From Arthrobacter sp. H-02-3 (GTDB lineage Bacteria > Actinomycetota > Actinomycetes > Actinomycetales > Micrococcaceae), in contig NZ_PYUI01000014.1 in assembly GCF_003097355.1 (NCBI RefSeq), positions 54,159 to 118,158 of the forward strand: a stretch of DNA of 64,000 bases, given 5' to 3'. Positions 18,734-26,974 of this stretch are shown here, piece after piece. Within the stretch, counting starts at the first letter, position 1; each line of letters opens with the position of its first letter. The notes below the pieces were generated by a model that saw only the letters and a program-made list of their open reading frames with translations, did not search any database and had not been told where the DNA came from. Position numbers and translations under genes: made by a program.

Positions 18734-18839
18734 ACGCGCAAAACTTCTTTCGGTGGAGTGGAGGCCGGAACCGACAAGTTCCGTCCCTTCGACGATCCCG
18801 TACCTGCCCTGCGCGGAGAAGGCCCTGTTGAGACATGGT

Positions 18840-18856
18840 CTGGCAGGTCCTGTTTC
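18840..18856. promoter_or_regulatory. Putative operator for the XRE/MmyB-type regulator (upstream of the MFS pair)
   Basis: CTGGCAGGTCCTGTTTC lies between the divergent truncated MFS gene and the DHA2 transporter, 67 bp before the latter. It matches, with three differences, the perfect palindrome CTGACAGGTCCTGTCAG at 20314-20330 in front of the regulator gene. The shared core CAGGTCCTG suggests the same protein binds both. Confidence 0.55.
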
Positions 18857-18922
18857 GTCTCTTCCGTTCCTCGTAACGTCAGCAAGGCGGCCCATTCGAG
18901 AACGCCGACCCCTTGAGAAGGA

Positions 18923-20290
18923 ATGTCTTTGAACACCACCACCACACTCACCCCAGCGGGAGTCCGCCATTCAAGGGCAGCGCTGCTCGCCGCCGTCACC
19001 GGATTTTTCGTCATCACGCTCGATGCCGTGGTGGTCAACGTTGCTTTGCGCCAAATCAGCCTCGACCTCGGGGCGACGATCACCGGTTTGCAGTGGATCG
19101 TTGACGGATACACGTTGTTGTTCGCCTCGTGCTTGTTATCGGCCGGAGCGTTTTCTGACCGGGTCGGAGCCAGGCGTGCTTACGCAATCGGCATGACCGC
19201 GTTCGTGGTCACCTCGCTGGGATGCGGACTCGCGCCCACCGTCACTGTGCTGATCGTGGCGAGGATCCTGCAGGGAACTGCGGCGGCAGTGATGCTTCCC
19301 GCGTCGATGGCGTTGATCGGCGAAGCTTTCCCCGACCCCGCGAAGCGGGCACGCGCCGTCGGGATGTGGGCCATGGGAGGGGCACTGGCTTCAATCTCCG
19401 GACCCGTGCTGGGCGGGTTGCTTTCGCTCGTCGACTGGCGGTTGATTTTCCTGATCAACTTTCCAGTCGGGGCGGGGGCATTGTTGCTGCTCCGGCGCGT
19501 TCCACGCTCGCCCCAACGGCCTGTCCCTGTCGACTGGGCCGGACAGGTGACTGCGATCACCGCCATGGGTGCCCTCACCTACGGTGCCATCGAAGCCGGA
19601 GCTGCCGGCATCACGGCACCGCCAACGATCGTTGCGTTTGGCTTATTCGTCCTTGCAGCTGCAGGCTTCGTCGTTTCGCAGCGCCGCGGAGCGCACCCCA
19701 TGGTGCCGCTGCCGCTGCTGGGCAACCGGACCCTGGCCGTGTCCACGGGCATTGGCTTTTCCTACATGGTGGGCTACTTCGGCCTGCCGTTCGTCATGAG
19801 CCTCTACTTGCAGCAGGAACGCGGGCTCTCACCGGTGGAAACCGGAGCGGTCTTCGTTCCCATGATGCTCGCCGGCGCGATCCTCACGCCATTCATCGCC
19901 GGACTGTCCCAGCGCTGTGGCGCACGGACACTCATTGCCGCCGGGATGGGCCTGATGGCCACAGGACTCACCCTTATCGCCCTCCTCCCAGCCGCCGCAC
20001 CGGTCGGGGTACTGGCCGCTGAGATGATCCTTGTGGGTCTCGCCGGCCCCCTGGTCATCCCGACGATCACCGCCGTCCTGCTGAACAGCTTCGATTCACA
20101 ACGTGCGGGCACCGTGAGCGGCATCTTCAACACCAGCCGTCAGATTGGCGGGGCCTTGGCGGTTGCGGTGTTCGGCTCCCTGCTCGCCCGCTCCACCACC
20201 TTCCTTCAAGGCTTCTCCACCAGCCTGCTGATAGCGGCCGGTCTCGCCCTGGCAATGGCAGCCCTCGCCACCCGCCTGCCCCGGCGATGA
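18923..20290 (+). CDS. DHA2-family MFS multidrug transporter (EmrB/QacA type)
   Basis: The 455-residue protein has the length and hydrophobic pattern of 14-TM DHA2 exporters. TM1 carries LDAVVVNVALRQISLDLG (family motif D1), followed by LQWIVDGYTLLFASCLLSAGAFSDRVGARRAY (motif A) and LQGTAAAVMLPASMALIGEAFPDPAKRARAVGMWAM with motif C at GPVLGGLL. It probably exports a drug or toxic metabolite by proton antiport. GAGAAGGA just before ATG 18923 is a good ribosome site. The XRE/MmyB-type regulator gene starts 71 bp after its stop and is likely its repressor, given the matching operators. Confidence 0.9.
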   Translation: MSLNTTTTLTPAGVRHSRAALLAAVTGFFVITLDAVVVNVALRQISLDLGATITGLQWIVDGYTLLFASCLLSAGAFSDRVGARRAYAIGMTAFVVTSLGCGLAPTVTVLIVARILQGTAAAVMLPASMALIGEAFPDPAKRARAVGMWAMGGALASISGPVLGGLLSLVDWRLIFLINFPVGAGALLLLRRVPRSPQRPVPVDWAGQVTAITAMGALTYGAIEAGAAGITAPPTIVAFGLFVLAAAGFVVSQRRGAHPMVPLPLLGNRTLAVSTGIGFSYMVGYFGLPFVMSLYLQQERGLSPVETGAVFVPMMLAGAILTPFIAGLSQRCGARTLIAAGMGLMATGLTLIALLPAAAPVGVLAAEMILVGLAGPLVIPTITAVLLNSFDSQRAGTVSGIFNTSRQIGGALAVAVFGSLLARSTTFLQGFSTSLLIAAGLALAMAALATRLPRR

Positions 20291-20313
20291 ACGCAGCTGA
20301 GCGTTGGGGGGAC

Positions 20314-20330
20314 CTGACAGGTCCTGTCAG
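20314..20330. promoter_or_regulatory. Palindromic operator upstream of the XRE/MmyB-type regulator
   Basis: CTGACAGGTCCTGTCAG is a perfect inverted repeat (7-base arms, 3-base centre). A TACCCT -10-like box at 20349-20354 places the transcription start at about the A of ATG 20362, so the mRNA may be leaderless and the palindrome covers the -35 region. This is a typical autorepression layout. Confidence 0.65.
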
Positions 20331-20361
20331 CACCCAAGGCGGCAGGCCTACCCTTGGAGCT

Positions 20362-21216
20362 ATGGATTCCCGCTCCGAGATCAGCAGCTTCCTCACCTCC
20401 CGACGCGCCAAACTCACGCCCGAGCAGGCAGGTGTCCCGCTCTACAGCGGAGCCCGCCGCGTCCCCGGCCTGCGCCGTGAGGAAGTCGCATATCTGGCTG
20501 GCGTCAGCGTCGACTACTACGCCCGTCTCGAACGCGGAAAAATCTCCGGCGCGTCCCGCGAAGTCATTGAAGCCATCGCCCGCGCCCTCCAGCTCGACGA
20601 AGACGAACGCGACCACCTGCTCGACCTCACCCGGATCACCCAACGGCGCGCGCCGCGACGGAAACCCTCCAACCGCAGCACCGTCAGGCCAGGTATCCAG
20701 AGTGTCCTGGACTCCATCGATGCCCCCGCCTTCGTGCAGAACGCCCGACTTGACCGCCTCGCCTCCAACAGAATCGGCCGGGCACTCTACTCACTGCCTG
20801 ACGACGGATCCCGCGACCGCTTCAACTACGCGCACTACCTGTTCCTGGACTCACGAGCCCAACGGTTCCACCGCGACTTCGACACCGCCAAACACAACGT
20901 CGTCGCGCTCCTGCACGCCGCAACGGCCAAGGACCCCTACGACAAGGAACTGATCGAGATCATCGGCACCCTCTCGACCCAAAGCGATGAGTTCCGCTCG
21001 CTCTGGGCCTCCCACGACGTCTTCCGCTACCGGTCCGGAGCCAAAATGCTCACCCACTCGGCCGTCGGCGACCTCGAATTCGGCTACGAATCATTCGAAC
21101 TCTCCACAGACCCAGGCCTGGTCATGCTCGTCTACACCGTCGAACCCGGATCCGCGACCGCCGACGCCATGCGAATCCTCGCCAGCTGGACCGCACCCAC
21201 CATCCACTCCCACTGA
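20362..21216 (+). CDS. XRE-family regulator with MmyB-like ligand-binding domain
   Basis: The 284-residue protein has an N-terminal helix-turn-helix (about residues 8-75; the GLRREEVAYLAGVSVDYYARLERG motif is typical of actinobacterial XRE/MmyB proteins), a short basic linker (RRAPRRKPSNRS) and a C-terminal MmyB-like domain (about 100-280; APAFVQNARLDRLASNRIGRALY, RFNYAHYLFLDSRAQRFHRDF, GDLEFGYESFEL). MmyB-like domains have a PAS-like fold thought to bind small hydrophobic ligands. ATG 20362 is chosen over the upstream in-frame ATG 20287, which overlaps the transporter gene. It probably represses the adjacent DHA2 exporter and itself. Confidence 0.88.
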   Translation: MDSRSEISSFLTSRRAKLTPEQAGVPLYSGARRVPGLRREEVAYLAGVSVDYYARLERGKISGASREVIEAIARALQLDEDERDHLLDLTRITQRRAPRRKPSNRSTVRPGIQSVLDSIDAPAFVQNARLDRLASNRIGRALYSLPDDGSRDRFNYAHYLFLDSRAQRFHRDFDTAKHNVVALLHAATAKDPYDKELIEIIGTLSTQSDEFRSLWASHDVFRYRSGAKMLTHSAVGDLEFGYESFELSTDPGLVMLVYTVEPGSATADAMRILASWTAPTIHSH

Positions 21217-21405
21217 ACCGGTCGCCCTGTGGAGACAGGAACCTGGAAAGGCTCAAGCAGGACCTACCGAGGCGCCGGCTGCAGCTCGTCAGTGAACCGG
21301 TGCCGCCAGCCCTGGGGCTACGGCTTGTTAGGCGTCACTTGCGAGCGTGCGACGAGTCCAGATCGCTGGTCCGCAACAAGGTCGCCTCCGTCCACCAGGT
21401 CTGCA

Positions 21406-22203
21406 CTATCGTTGCCCGGCAGCCTTGGACAATCCTGCCTGCCGGCCGCCGAAGTCGTTGCCGATCTGCCGCGCGGCGTCCTGCAGGAGCGGAACGACCG
21501 TTTTCTCGATGGCTTCCGCGGGGGCCCGGTGCGTCTGCAAGGAGACGTTGATGGCCGCGACGACGTCGTTGCCGCGCCACACGGGCACGGCCACGCCGCG
21601 CAGGCCCTCCTCCAGTTCCTGTGACACCATCGACCAGCCCTTGACGCGGGCCGAGTCTATTTCTGCCCGGAGCTGGTCGACGCTTCCGATGGAACGCTCG
21701 GTGAAGCGCTGCAGATGGACCGAGTCGAAGTAGGCCTGCAGTTCCGGTTCGGATAGCGCCGCCAGGAGGACGCGCCCCATCGACGTCGCCCAAGCTGGGA
21801 ACCGAGTGCCCACACTGATGGAGACGCTGAGCAGCCGCGGAGAGGGCACGCAAGCCACGTAGACGACGTCGGTGCCGTCCAGGATGCACAGCGAGGTTGT
21901 TTCGTTGAGCCGCGCTGCCAGGGACTTCAGGTGCGGCTCCGCCACCCTGGGGAGCGTCAGGTTCGCCAGGAATGACTGGCCGATGTCCAGCGAGCGTGGC
22001 GTCAGCTCGAAGTGCGGGCCGTCGGCGCGGAGGTAGCCCAGATCCGTCAGGGTCAGCAGGAACCGCCGCGCGGAGGCCCGGGTCATGTCCGCTTTGACGG
22101 CGACCTGGGAAACGGTCAGCCGTGGAGACTCCGCGGTAAAGGCGAGCAGGACGTCGAAGGCCTTTTCCACCGACTTCACAAAATACGCCGGTTGCTCCTC
22201 CAT
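21406..22203 (-). CDS. IclR-family regulator (PcaR/PobR-like)
   Basis: A 265-residue IclR protein: winged helix-turn-helix at about 8-70 (FVKSVEKAFDVLLAF, LTVSQVAVKADMTRASARRFLLTLTDLGYL) and an effector domain at 85-260 with the SISVGTRFPAWATSMGRVLLA motif typical of the PcaR/PcaU/PobR branch that responds to protocatechuate, quinate or hydroxybenzoate. ATG 22203 with AGGGAG upstream is preferred to GTG 22230. It lies upstream of aroE-like on the same strand and is probably the regulator of the aroE-like and MHS genes. The gap of 189 bp to the XRE gene holds nothing recognisable. Confidence 0.88.
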   Translation of the reverse strand: MEEQPAYFVKSVEKAFDVLLAFTAESPRLTVSQVAVKADMTRASARRFLLTLTDLGYLRADGPHFELTPRSLDIGQSFLANLTLPRVAEPHLKSLAARLNETTSLCILDGTDVVYVACVPSPRLLSVSISVGTRFPAWATSMGRVLLAALSEPELQAYFDSVHLQRFTERSIGSVDQLRAEIDSARVKGWSMVSQELEEGLRGVAVPVWRGNDVVAAINVSLQTHRAPAEAIEKTVVPLLQDAARQIGNDFGGRQAGLSKAAGQR

Positions 22204-22325
22204 GGACTCCCTGTCTTCTTGAACCTGCACTAGGGCCGGCAGATACCGAAAGGCCGCAGGCTTTTACGATCATATAAGGCCCGGGACAACGACGGCGGCG
22301 CACGCGTTCCGGCGTCGGCTGTCTG

Positions 22326-23162
22326 TCAGCCCTTCGTCCGGATGGCGGCGAGCGTGCGCTGTATCAGGGCGTCCGCCTGCGGCGCCAGGTCCAGGAGCGG
22401 GATCATCGCGGCCGCCTGGGCTCGGAGGTGGTCCCAGCCGTCGGCACAGCACAGTCCTTGGTCCCTCGCGGAGGCTATTGTGCCGGTCACGTGTCCGGCG
22501 TAGACGAAGTCGTAGACGAACGCGTCCCCGGCCAGCCGGCCCCCGCCCCAGACAGGCGCGTCGTCGCTCCCTTTGCCGACCGGCGTCGCGTTGACGATCA
22601 GCGAGGCCCGGGACGCCTGTTCCTGCGCCTCCGCCCACGAGGCCGTCTCCGCGTCCATGCCCAGGCTTCCGGCGAGTACCCGCAACTCCCCCGCGGCGTC
22701 CGGGTCCCGGTCGGAGATCGTGACCCGCCCGGTCAGCCCCTTGAGCGCCACAAGCGCTGCCCGGGCGGCCCCGCCGGCCCCCAGCATGACCGCATGCCGC
22801 TGGTGCCGGCCACCGAGCAGTTCGGCGACGGCGGCAACGTCGGTGTTGTGCGCGGCCAGCCCCTGCCCGTCCCGGATGAGCAAGTTGGAGGCGCCGCTCA
22901 GCCGGACCGCTTCGGTCGCAACGTCGGCGGCCTGCGCGGCCCACTGCTTGTGGGGCATCGTGACATTGGCGGCGACGACGTCGGATTCCAGCAGCCGGGC
23001 GCGGACCCCGGCCATGGGCACGTCGCGAGGCACGTCCCAGGCCTCATAGCCCCAGCTACTGCCGAGTTGTTCGAGGACGGGATTCCACAGCCCCGGCGAC
23101 ATGGCCTGCGAGGCTTCTGAGCCGATGAGGAACAGCCGGGAGGCTGGTGTCTGGTTGTCCAT
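22326..23162 (-). CDS. Shikimate/quinate dehydrogenase (AroE-like, probably catabolic)
   Basis: The 278-residue protein has the AroE fold: an N-terminal substrate domain with ANVTMPHK (catalytic Lys) and SGASNLLIRDGQGLAAHNTDVAAV (catalytic Asp), then the Rossmann glycine motif MLGAGGAARAALVAL. Relative to housekeeping AroE the first shikimate-binding Ser of the S-x-S-P motif is changed (SQAMSP), and NTDG is NTDV, so the substrate range may differ. With an IclR regulator and a divergent MHS transporter it fits catabolic oxidation of shikimate or quinate. Dehydroquinase and dehydroshikimate dehydratase are not in the window. Confidence 0.85.
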   Translation of the reverse strand: MDNQTPASRLFLIGSEASQAMSPGLWNPVLEQLGSSWGYEAWDVPRDVPMAGVRARLLESDVVAANVTMPHKQWAAQAADVATEAVRLSGASNLLIRDGQGLAAHNTDVAAVAELLGGRHQRHAVMLGAGGAARAALVALKGLTGRVTISDRDPDAAGELRVLAGSLGMDAETASWAEAQEQASRASLIVNATPVGKGSDDAPVWGGGRLAGDAFVYDFVYAGHVTGTIASARDQGLCCADGWDHLRAQAAAMIPLLDLAPQADALIQRTLAAIRTKG

Positions 23163-23228
23163 GGTGCCGCCTTTCAGGGAGGGGAAGCCGCCGGGCGAAG
23201 CAATCAGTCGTTGTGAGGCACCTCACGC

Positions 23229-23276
23229 TGCGGTATGCTATTCCATAATCGCATACCGCACAGCTGCTCGGTATGC
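23229..23276. promoter_or_regulatory. IclR-type operator with three repeats between aroE-like and the MHS gene
   Basis: The arms TGCGGTATGC (23229-23238) and GCATACCGCA (23251-23260) form a perfect 10-base inverted repeat with 12 bases between. A third copy of the core, CGGTATGC (23269-23276), follows in direct orientation. Two repeats as a palindrome plus one direct copy resembles the operators known for the IclR regulators PcaU and PobR. The site lies between the divergent starts at 23162 and 23339. Confidence 0.75.
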
Positions 23277-23338
23277 GCACACACTAAAAAATCTCCCATC
23301 TCCAAATCCCCGTCTTTCAGTGCGGAAGGACCAGCACC

Positions 23339-24667
23339 ATGACCAAACTCGCAACCAGCCCCACGGTCGTCGAGGAGGAGCGCAAGCTCAAGCGAGCCAA
23401 GAAGGCTGCCCTGGCCGCGTTTCTGGGCGGCGCCCTCGAGTACTACGACTTCTTCATCTACGCCACCGCGGCATCGCTGATCTTCTCCAAGATCTTCTTC
23501 CCGCCCGGCGACCCCACGGCTGCCCTGCTGGCATCCTTCGCGACCTTCGGCGTCGCCTACGTGGCACGGCCCTTCGGCGCGGTGCTCTTCGGCCACCTCG
23601 GCGACAAAATCGGCCGCAAGTCCACGCTGGTCCTGACCCTGGTCATGATGGGCGCGGCAACCTTCCTCATCGGCATGCTGCCCGACTTCAGCACCGCCGG
23701 ATACTGGGCACCGGCCCTGCTGGTGCTGCTGCGCCTCATGCAGGGCCTCTCCGCCGGCGCCGAAACCGCCGGAGCCTCCGCACTGACCATGGAAGAGGCC
23801 CCCACCGGCCGCCGTGGCTTCTTCGCGAGCTTCGCAATGAGCGGCATCTCCTTCGGCATCGTGCTGGCCTCGCTGGCGTTCCTGCCGGTTGCCGCCATGA
23901 GCGAAGCCGACCGCCTCGCCTGGGGCTGGCGCATCCCGTTCTGGCTCTCCATCTTCGTCCTGATCGTCGCGTTCCTCGTCCGCCGCACGCTGGAAGAACC
24001 GGAGGTCTTCGAAGAAAAGCACGACCACGGCGAACTCGTGAAGCTGCCCTTCGCCAAGATGTTCAAGACGCACCCGGCGCAGTTCTTCCAGGTCGCTCTC
24101 ATGTCCTTCCAAGTGGTGACCAACACCTTCATGCAGTCCTTCGGCCTGGCCTACGCCGTGTCCGTCGGGGTGAGTGCATCGACCATGCTGACGGTCAGCA
24201 TCCTCGGCAACGTGATCGCCGTCGTCACGCAACCGCTCGCGGCCCGCCTCTCCGACCGGTTCGGACGCCGCCCGGTCTTCATCACCGGCGTCATCGGGTC
24301 CGGGCTGATGATCTTCGTCTACTTCTCCGTGATCTCCACCGGCAACGTCCCCATGATCTTCGTGGCCAGCACGCTGATCACCGCCGGCACCTACGCCGCC
24401 TCGAACGCCGTCTACCCCGCCTGGTTCTCCGAGCTGTTCAACGTCAAGGTCCGTTACTCCGGAATGGCGATCGGCCTGCAGATCGGCATCCTCTGTGCCG
24501 GCTTCACCCCGCTGCTCGGCACCGCGCTGGTCGGTGGGGACAAAGCCAACTGGGGCCCGGCCGCCTGGATCGTCGCCGCCTCCTCACTCTTGGCCGTCGC
24601 CGGCGCCGCATGGGCCCGCGAAACCAGCAAGACCCCGCTGCGCGAACTCGGCAACCCCGTCAACTGA
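23339..24667 (+). CDS. MHS-family MFS transporter (shikimate/ShiA-like)
   Basis: A 442-residue, 12-TM metabolite:H+ symporter. GGALEYYDFFIYATAASLIF in TM1 is the hallmark of the MHS family, followed by ARPFGAVLFGHLGDKIGRKSTLV (motif A) and LRLMQGLSAGAETAGA in TM4. The second half has the matching ARLSDRFGRRPVFI loop. MHS members import organic acids such as shikimate, citrate, proline or betaine. The IclR operator and AroE-like partner favour shikimate or quinate. A GGAAGGA site precedes the ATG. Confidence 0.88.
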   Translation: MTKLATSPTVVEEERKLKRAKKAALAAFLGGALEYYDFFIYATAASLIFSKIFFPPGDPTAALLASFATFGVAYVARPFGAVLFGHLGDKIGRKSTLVLTLVMMGAATFLIGMLPDFSTAGYWAPALLVLLRLMQGLSAGAETAGASALTMEEAPTGRRGFFASFAMSGISFGIVLASLAFLPVAAMSEADRLAWGWRIPFWLSIFVLIVAFLVRRTLEEPEVFEEKHDHGELVKLPFAKMFKTHPAQFFQVALMSFQVVTNTFMQSFGLAYAVSVGVSASTMLTVSILGNVIAVVTQPLAARLSDRFGRRPVFITGVIGSGLMIFVYFSVISTGNVPMIFVASTLITAGTYAASNAVYPAWFSELFNVKVRYSGMAIGLQIGILCAGFTPLLGTALVGGDKANWGPAAWIVAASSLLAVAGAAWARETSKTPLRELGNPVN

Positions 24668-24734
24668 TCGCGGAGCTGCCCTGCGAAACATCCAGCACGG
24701 AGCGACGACAGCGGGAAGGAGGTTTCCAGCGGTC

Positions 24735-24830
24735 GTTGCAACACTGCTGATCGATGGGCAGTCGTTTTAGATTACGCAGGCGCTCGGCCGGGGTACCCCA
24801 GTCGAGCGTTTTGCGTAGGCGAGCCGTTGA
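24735..24830 (-). pseudogene. C-terminal remnant of an IS30-family transposase
   Basis: On the minus strand the frame reads RKTLDWGTPAERLRNL, the signature C-terminus of IS30-type transposases (RPRKTLxWxTPAE). The codons just before it continue as NGSP only in another frame, so a frameshift is present, and the DDE core is gone. Next to its 3' side GTGTTGCAACGACCG (24722-24740 region, minus strand) resembles an IS end. Bases 24668-25609 contain no intact gene. Confidence 0.55.
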
Positions 24831-24964
24831 TTCCCTGGAGCCGCCGCCGAATGCTCTTGGGAAAGCCGGAATGAGCGGCACAAATCAGCAGAGACGCCCG
24901 CCCTACGAGTTGACCTGGGGTGCGGTAAAGGATCGGCGCACTAACCCCACGGGACATCTAGCGC

Positions 24965-25040
24965 CGCGAAAGCCGGACCCATATCCGCGCCCGCACCCGC
25001 GAAGGCATGCATGTCGCCAAGGCCAAGGGCGGTAGAAGGC
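24965..25040 (+). pseudogene. Serine-recombinase fragment (mid region), plus strand
   Basis: A frame without a start reads HIRARTREGMHVAKAKGGR, matching the conserved helix-E segment of resolvase/invertase proteins (xRTREGxxxAKAKGR). It points towards the opposite-strand recombinase fragment at 25065-25251. The catalytic Ser region and the DNA-binding domain are absent from this piece. Confidence 0.5.
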
Positions 25041-25064
25041 CGATGTCGGAGGCACTGATGACTT

Positions 25065-25251
25065 GCCCTTGAGCTCCCTGGCCCGGGCAGCGGCAGCGTC
25101 GTCGACCTTGCGGGACCTTCCGCCGTGGCGGTTGTTGGCCGCGGCGGAAGGCCGGCCCGGGTGCCCCGGCGGCCTGGAGTGCCGTGAGCTGCAGATCAAG
25201 GTTCTGTTCACCGGTGGAAACCCTCGCATACCCGATACTCGCCATGGACAT
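25065..25251 (-). pseudogene. Serine recombinase (resolvase) with internal deletion and frameshift
   Basis: The minus strand begins MSMASIGYARVSTGEQNLD, the N-terminus of a Tn3-type resolvase with the catalytic Ser in RVST. After residue 29 the sequence jumps, in another frame, to RSRKVDDAAAARARELKGK and ISASDIG, the start of the C-terminal helix-turn-helix region. Most of the catalytic core is missing and the helix-turn-helix is cut. The gene is not functional. Confidence 0.6.
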
Positions 25252-25284
25252 CCCCGCATTCTCTTAAAGCCGAGCAATTTGCCG

Positions 25285-25320
25285 TTGTGAGACTATCCGT
25301 TGATGGACGGGTTTTGAGAC
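25285..25320. repeat. Short direct repeats upstream of the resolvase remnant (possible old res site)
   Basis: TTGTGAGAC (25285-25293) and TTTTGAGAC (25312-25320) are near-identical, 27 bp apart, with CCGT/ACGG inverted between them. They lie just upstream of the resolvase remnant, where resolvase-binding sites are normally found. Bases 25321-25574 hold nothing recognisable. Confidence 0.3.
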
Positions 25321-25574
25321 AACGATGGTCTGTGGCTTTCGGCGTTAAATGGCGGCGTTTTCACAGCGCTATTTGGCGCATGGTGCAGCCTGGAAGGGGA
25401 TCTCCTATCGGACGGCCGCACCCTTGGCACGGGCGGGAAGCCTTTGCGCATCGGTAGGCTAAGCCCATGGCGCTGGGGACGCGGCGCAGCCGCAGACAGT
25501 TCGGCCACACGGAGTGGTCCTGGATGCGTACGCGTTCAACAAGGGCTGGCTGATCGCCACCTCGCTCTGGGTAG

Positions 25575-25603
25575 TTGCGGAACCGGGTGCGGGCGTCCAC
25601 AAT
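25575..25603 (+). promoter_or_regulatory. Promoter of the DUF2252 gene, leaderless
   Basis: TTGCGG (25575-25580) and CACAAT (25598-25603) are separated by 17 bp. Transcription would start at about 25610, the A of the chosen ATG, so the mRNA would lack a 5' leader. No ribosome site is visible before that ATG, in agreement. Confidence 0.5.
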
Positions 25604-25609
25604 GACCTC

Positions 25610-26974
25610 ATGCCTGCCGAGTCCTACTCCGCACCGGTTCGCGAAGAGCTGCAGTTGAGCCGTGCCGATGCGTATGCCCGCGGCCGCCAACTGCGCCGGA
25701 CCACGCCGCGTAGTGCACTCGCCGAGCGGAGCACGGCACATCGTGACGCCGTCGCTCATATCCGCGAACAGAACGAAGACCGCAACCAGGAACTGGTGCC
25801 CCTGCGGATGGAGCGCATGCTCGAGAACCCCTTCGCGTTCTACCGAGGGACGGCCGGGCTGATGGCCATGGACCTCGCCCGCGACGCGCACTCGGGGATC
25901 GTGGTCGCGGCATGCGGTGACGCGCACATCAGCAACTTCGGCTTCTATGCCTCCCCGGAACGCAAACTCGTCTTCGACCTCAACGACTTCGACGAGGCCG
26001 GCGCAGCCCCGTGGGACTGGGACCTCAAACGGCTCGTCACGAGCGTGGTGGTCGGTGGAATGCACGCCGAGTACACGGAACGCGAGGTGCGCAAGGCAGC
26101 ACAAGGGACCGTAAGGGCGTACCGCAGCGCACTGACCACGATGCTGGAACGAAACCCGTACGAGCGCTACTACATGCATAGCAACATCAAATTCGCCCGC
26201 AGCCTCCTGAGCGCGGACGCCCAGAAGGTGCTGCACCACGCGATCAGGACGGCCAGGAAGCGCACCAACCAGCGGGCCGTGCGTCGCACCACGCAGATAG
26301 ACCACGACGGTCGCCTGCGTTTCGTTGAACGGCCTCCGGCAATGACGACTGCGCCCGCGCAGAACACCGAAGTGGTAGCGCGCCTGTTCGCCGAATACCG
26401 CCGCACGGTCAGTCTCGACGTCCGCACCGTTCTGGCCCAGTACACCCCCACCGATCTCGCCCGCCGTGTGGTCGGCGTCGGGAGCGTCGGGACCCGTTGC
26501 TTCCTGCAGTTGCTGCAGTCCCCCGATGGGGATGCGCTGCTGCTCCAGGTGAAGGAGGCCGGGCAGTCAGTGTTGCAACGTTACGGCGGCATCCCGCAGC
26601 CGAGCAGCAGCGCGCAGGATGTGGCAGCACATGGTCAGGGTACCCGCGTGGTCCAGTTCCAACGGGTGTTGCAGGCAGTGTCGGATCCGTTCCTAGGCCA
26701 TCTGCAGAACGACGAACGCGACTACTACGTGCGCCAGTTCCATGACATGAAAGGATCGATCGACCTGGCGGGACTCGACTTTGTCCCGTTCTTCGACTAC
26801 GTCCGCACATGCGCACTCCTGCTCGCACGCGCCCACGCGCAAAGCCCCGCGGCAGGCCAGATCCTCGGCTACCTGGGCAAATCCGAGGCCGCCACCGAAG
26901 CTGTTGTCGACTGGTCGTTCAGCTACGCCCGGCAATCGCTGCTCGACTATGAGGCCCTTCGCGCTGCGCACTGA
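25610..26974 (+). CDS. DUF2252 family protein
   Basis: The 454-residue product matches DUF2252, a widespread uncharacterised actinobacterial family. Visible conserved elements: ELVPLRMERMLENPFAFYRGTAGLMAMDLA, CGDAHISNFGFY and VFDLNDFDEAGAAPWDWDLKRL. The GDxHxxNF and DFD pair resembles the catalytic loop and metal site of aminoglycoside-phosphotransferase-like kinases, and SVGTRCFLQLLQ and LLLQVKEA could form the nucleotide-binding part. This supports a kinase-like fold, but the substrate is unknown. ATG 25610 is favoured over the longer frame from 25514 because the family begins near it and a promoter fits. Confidence 0.88.
   Translation: MPAESYSAPVREELQLSRADAYARGRQLRRTTPRSALAERSTAHRDAVAHIREQNEDRNQELVPLRMERMLENPFAFYRGTAGLMAMDLARDAHSGIVVAACGDAHISNFGFYASPERKLVFDLNDFDEAGAAPWDWDLKRLVTSVVVGGMHAEYTEREVRKAAQGTVRAYRSALTTMLERNPYERYYMHSNIKFARSLLSADAQKVLHHAIRTARKRTNQRAVRRTTQIDHDGRLRFVERPPAMTTAPAQNTEVVARLFAEYRRTVSLDVRTVLAQYTPTDLARRVVGVGSVGTRCFLQLLQSPDGDALLLQVKEAGQSVLQRYGGIPQPSSSAQDVAAHGQGTRVVQFQRVLQAVSDPFLGHLQNDERDYYVRQFHDMKGSIDLAGLDFVPFFDYVRTCALLLARAHAQSPAAGQILGYLGKSEAATEAVVDWSFSYARQSLLDYEALRAAH

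Noticed and set aside
18182..18836. N-terminal extension of the MFS frame at 16908
   Set aside because: The extra about 218 codons overlap the truncated MFS gene in another frame and read as Arg/His-rich shadow; TTG 18146 with a good ribosome site is the likely start.
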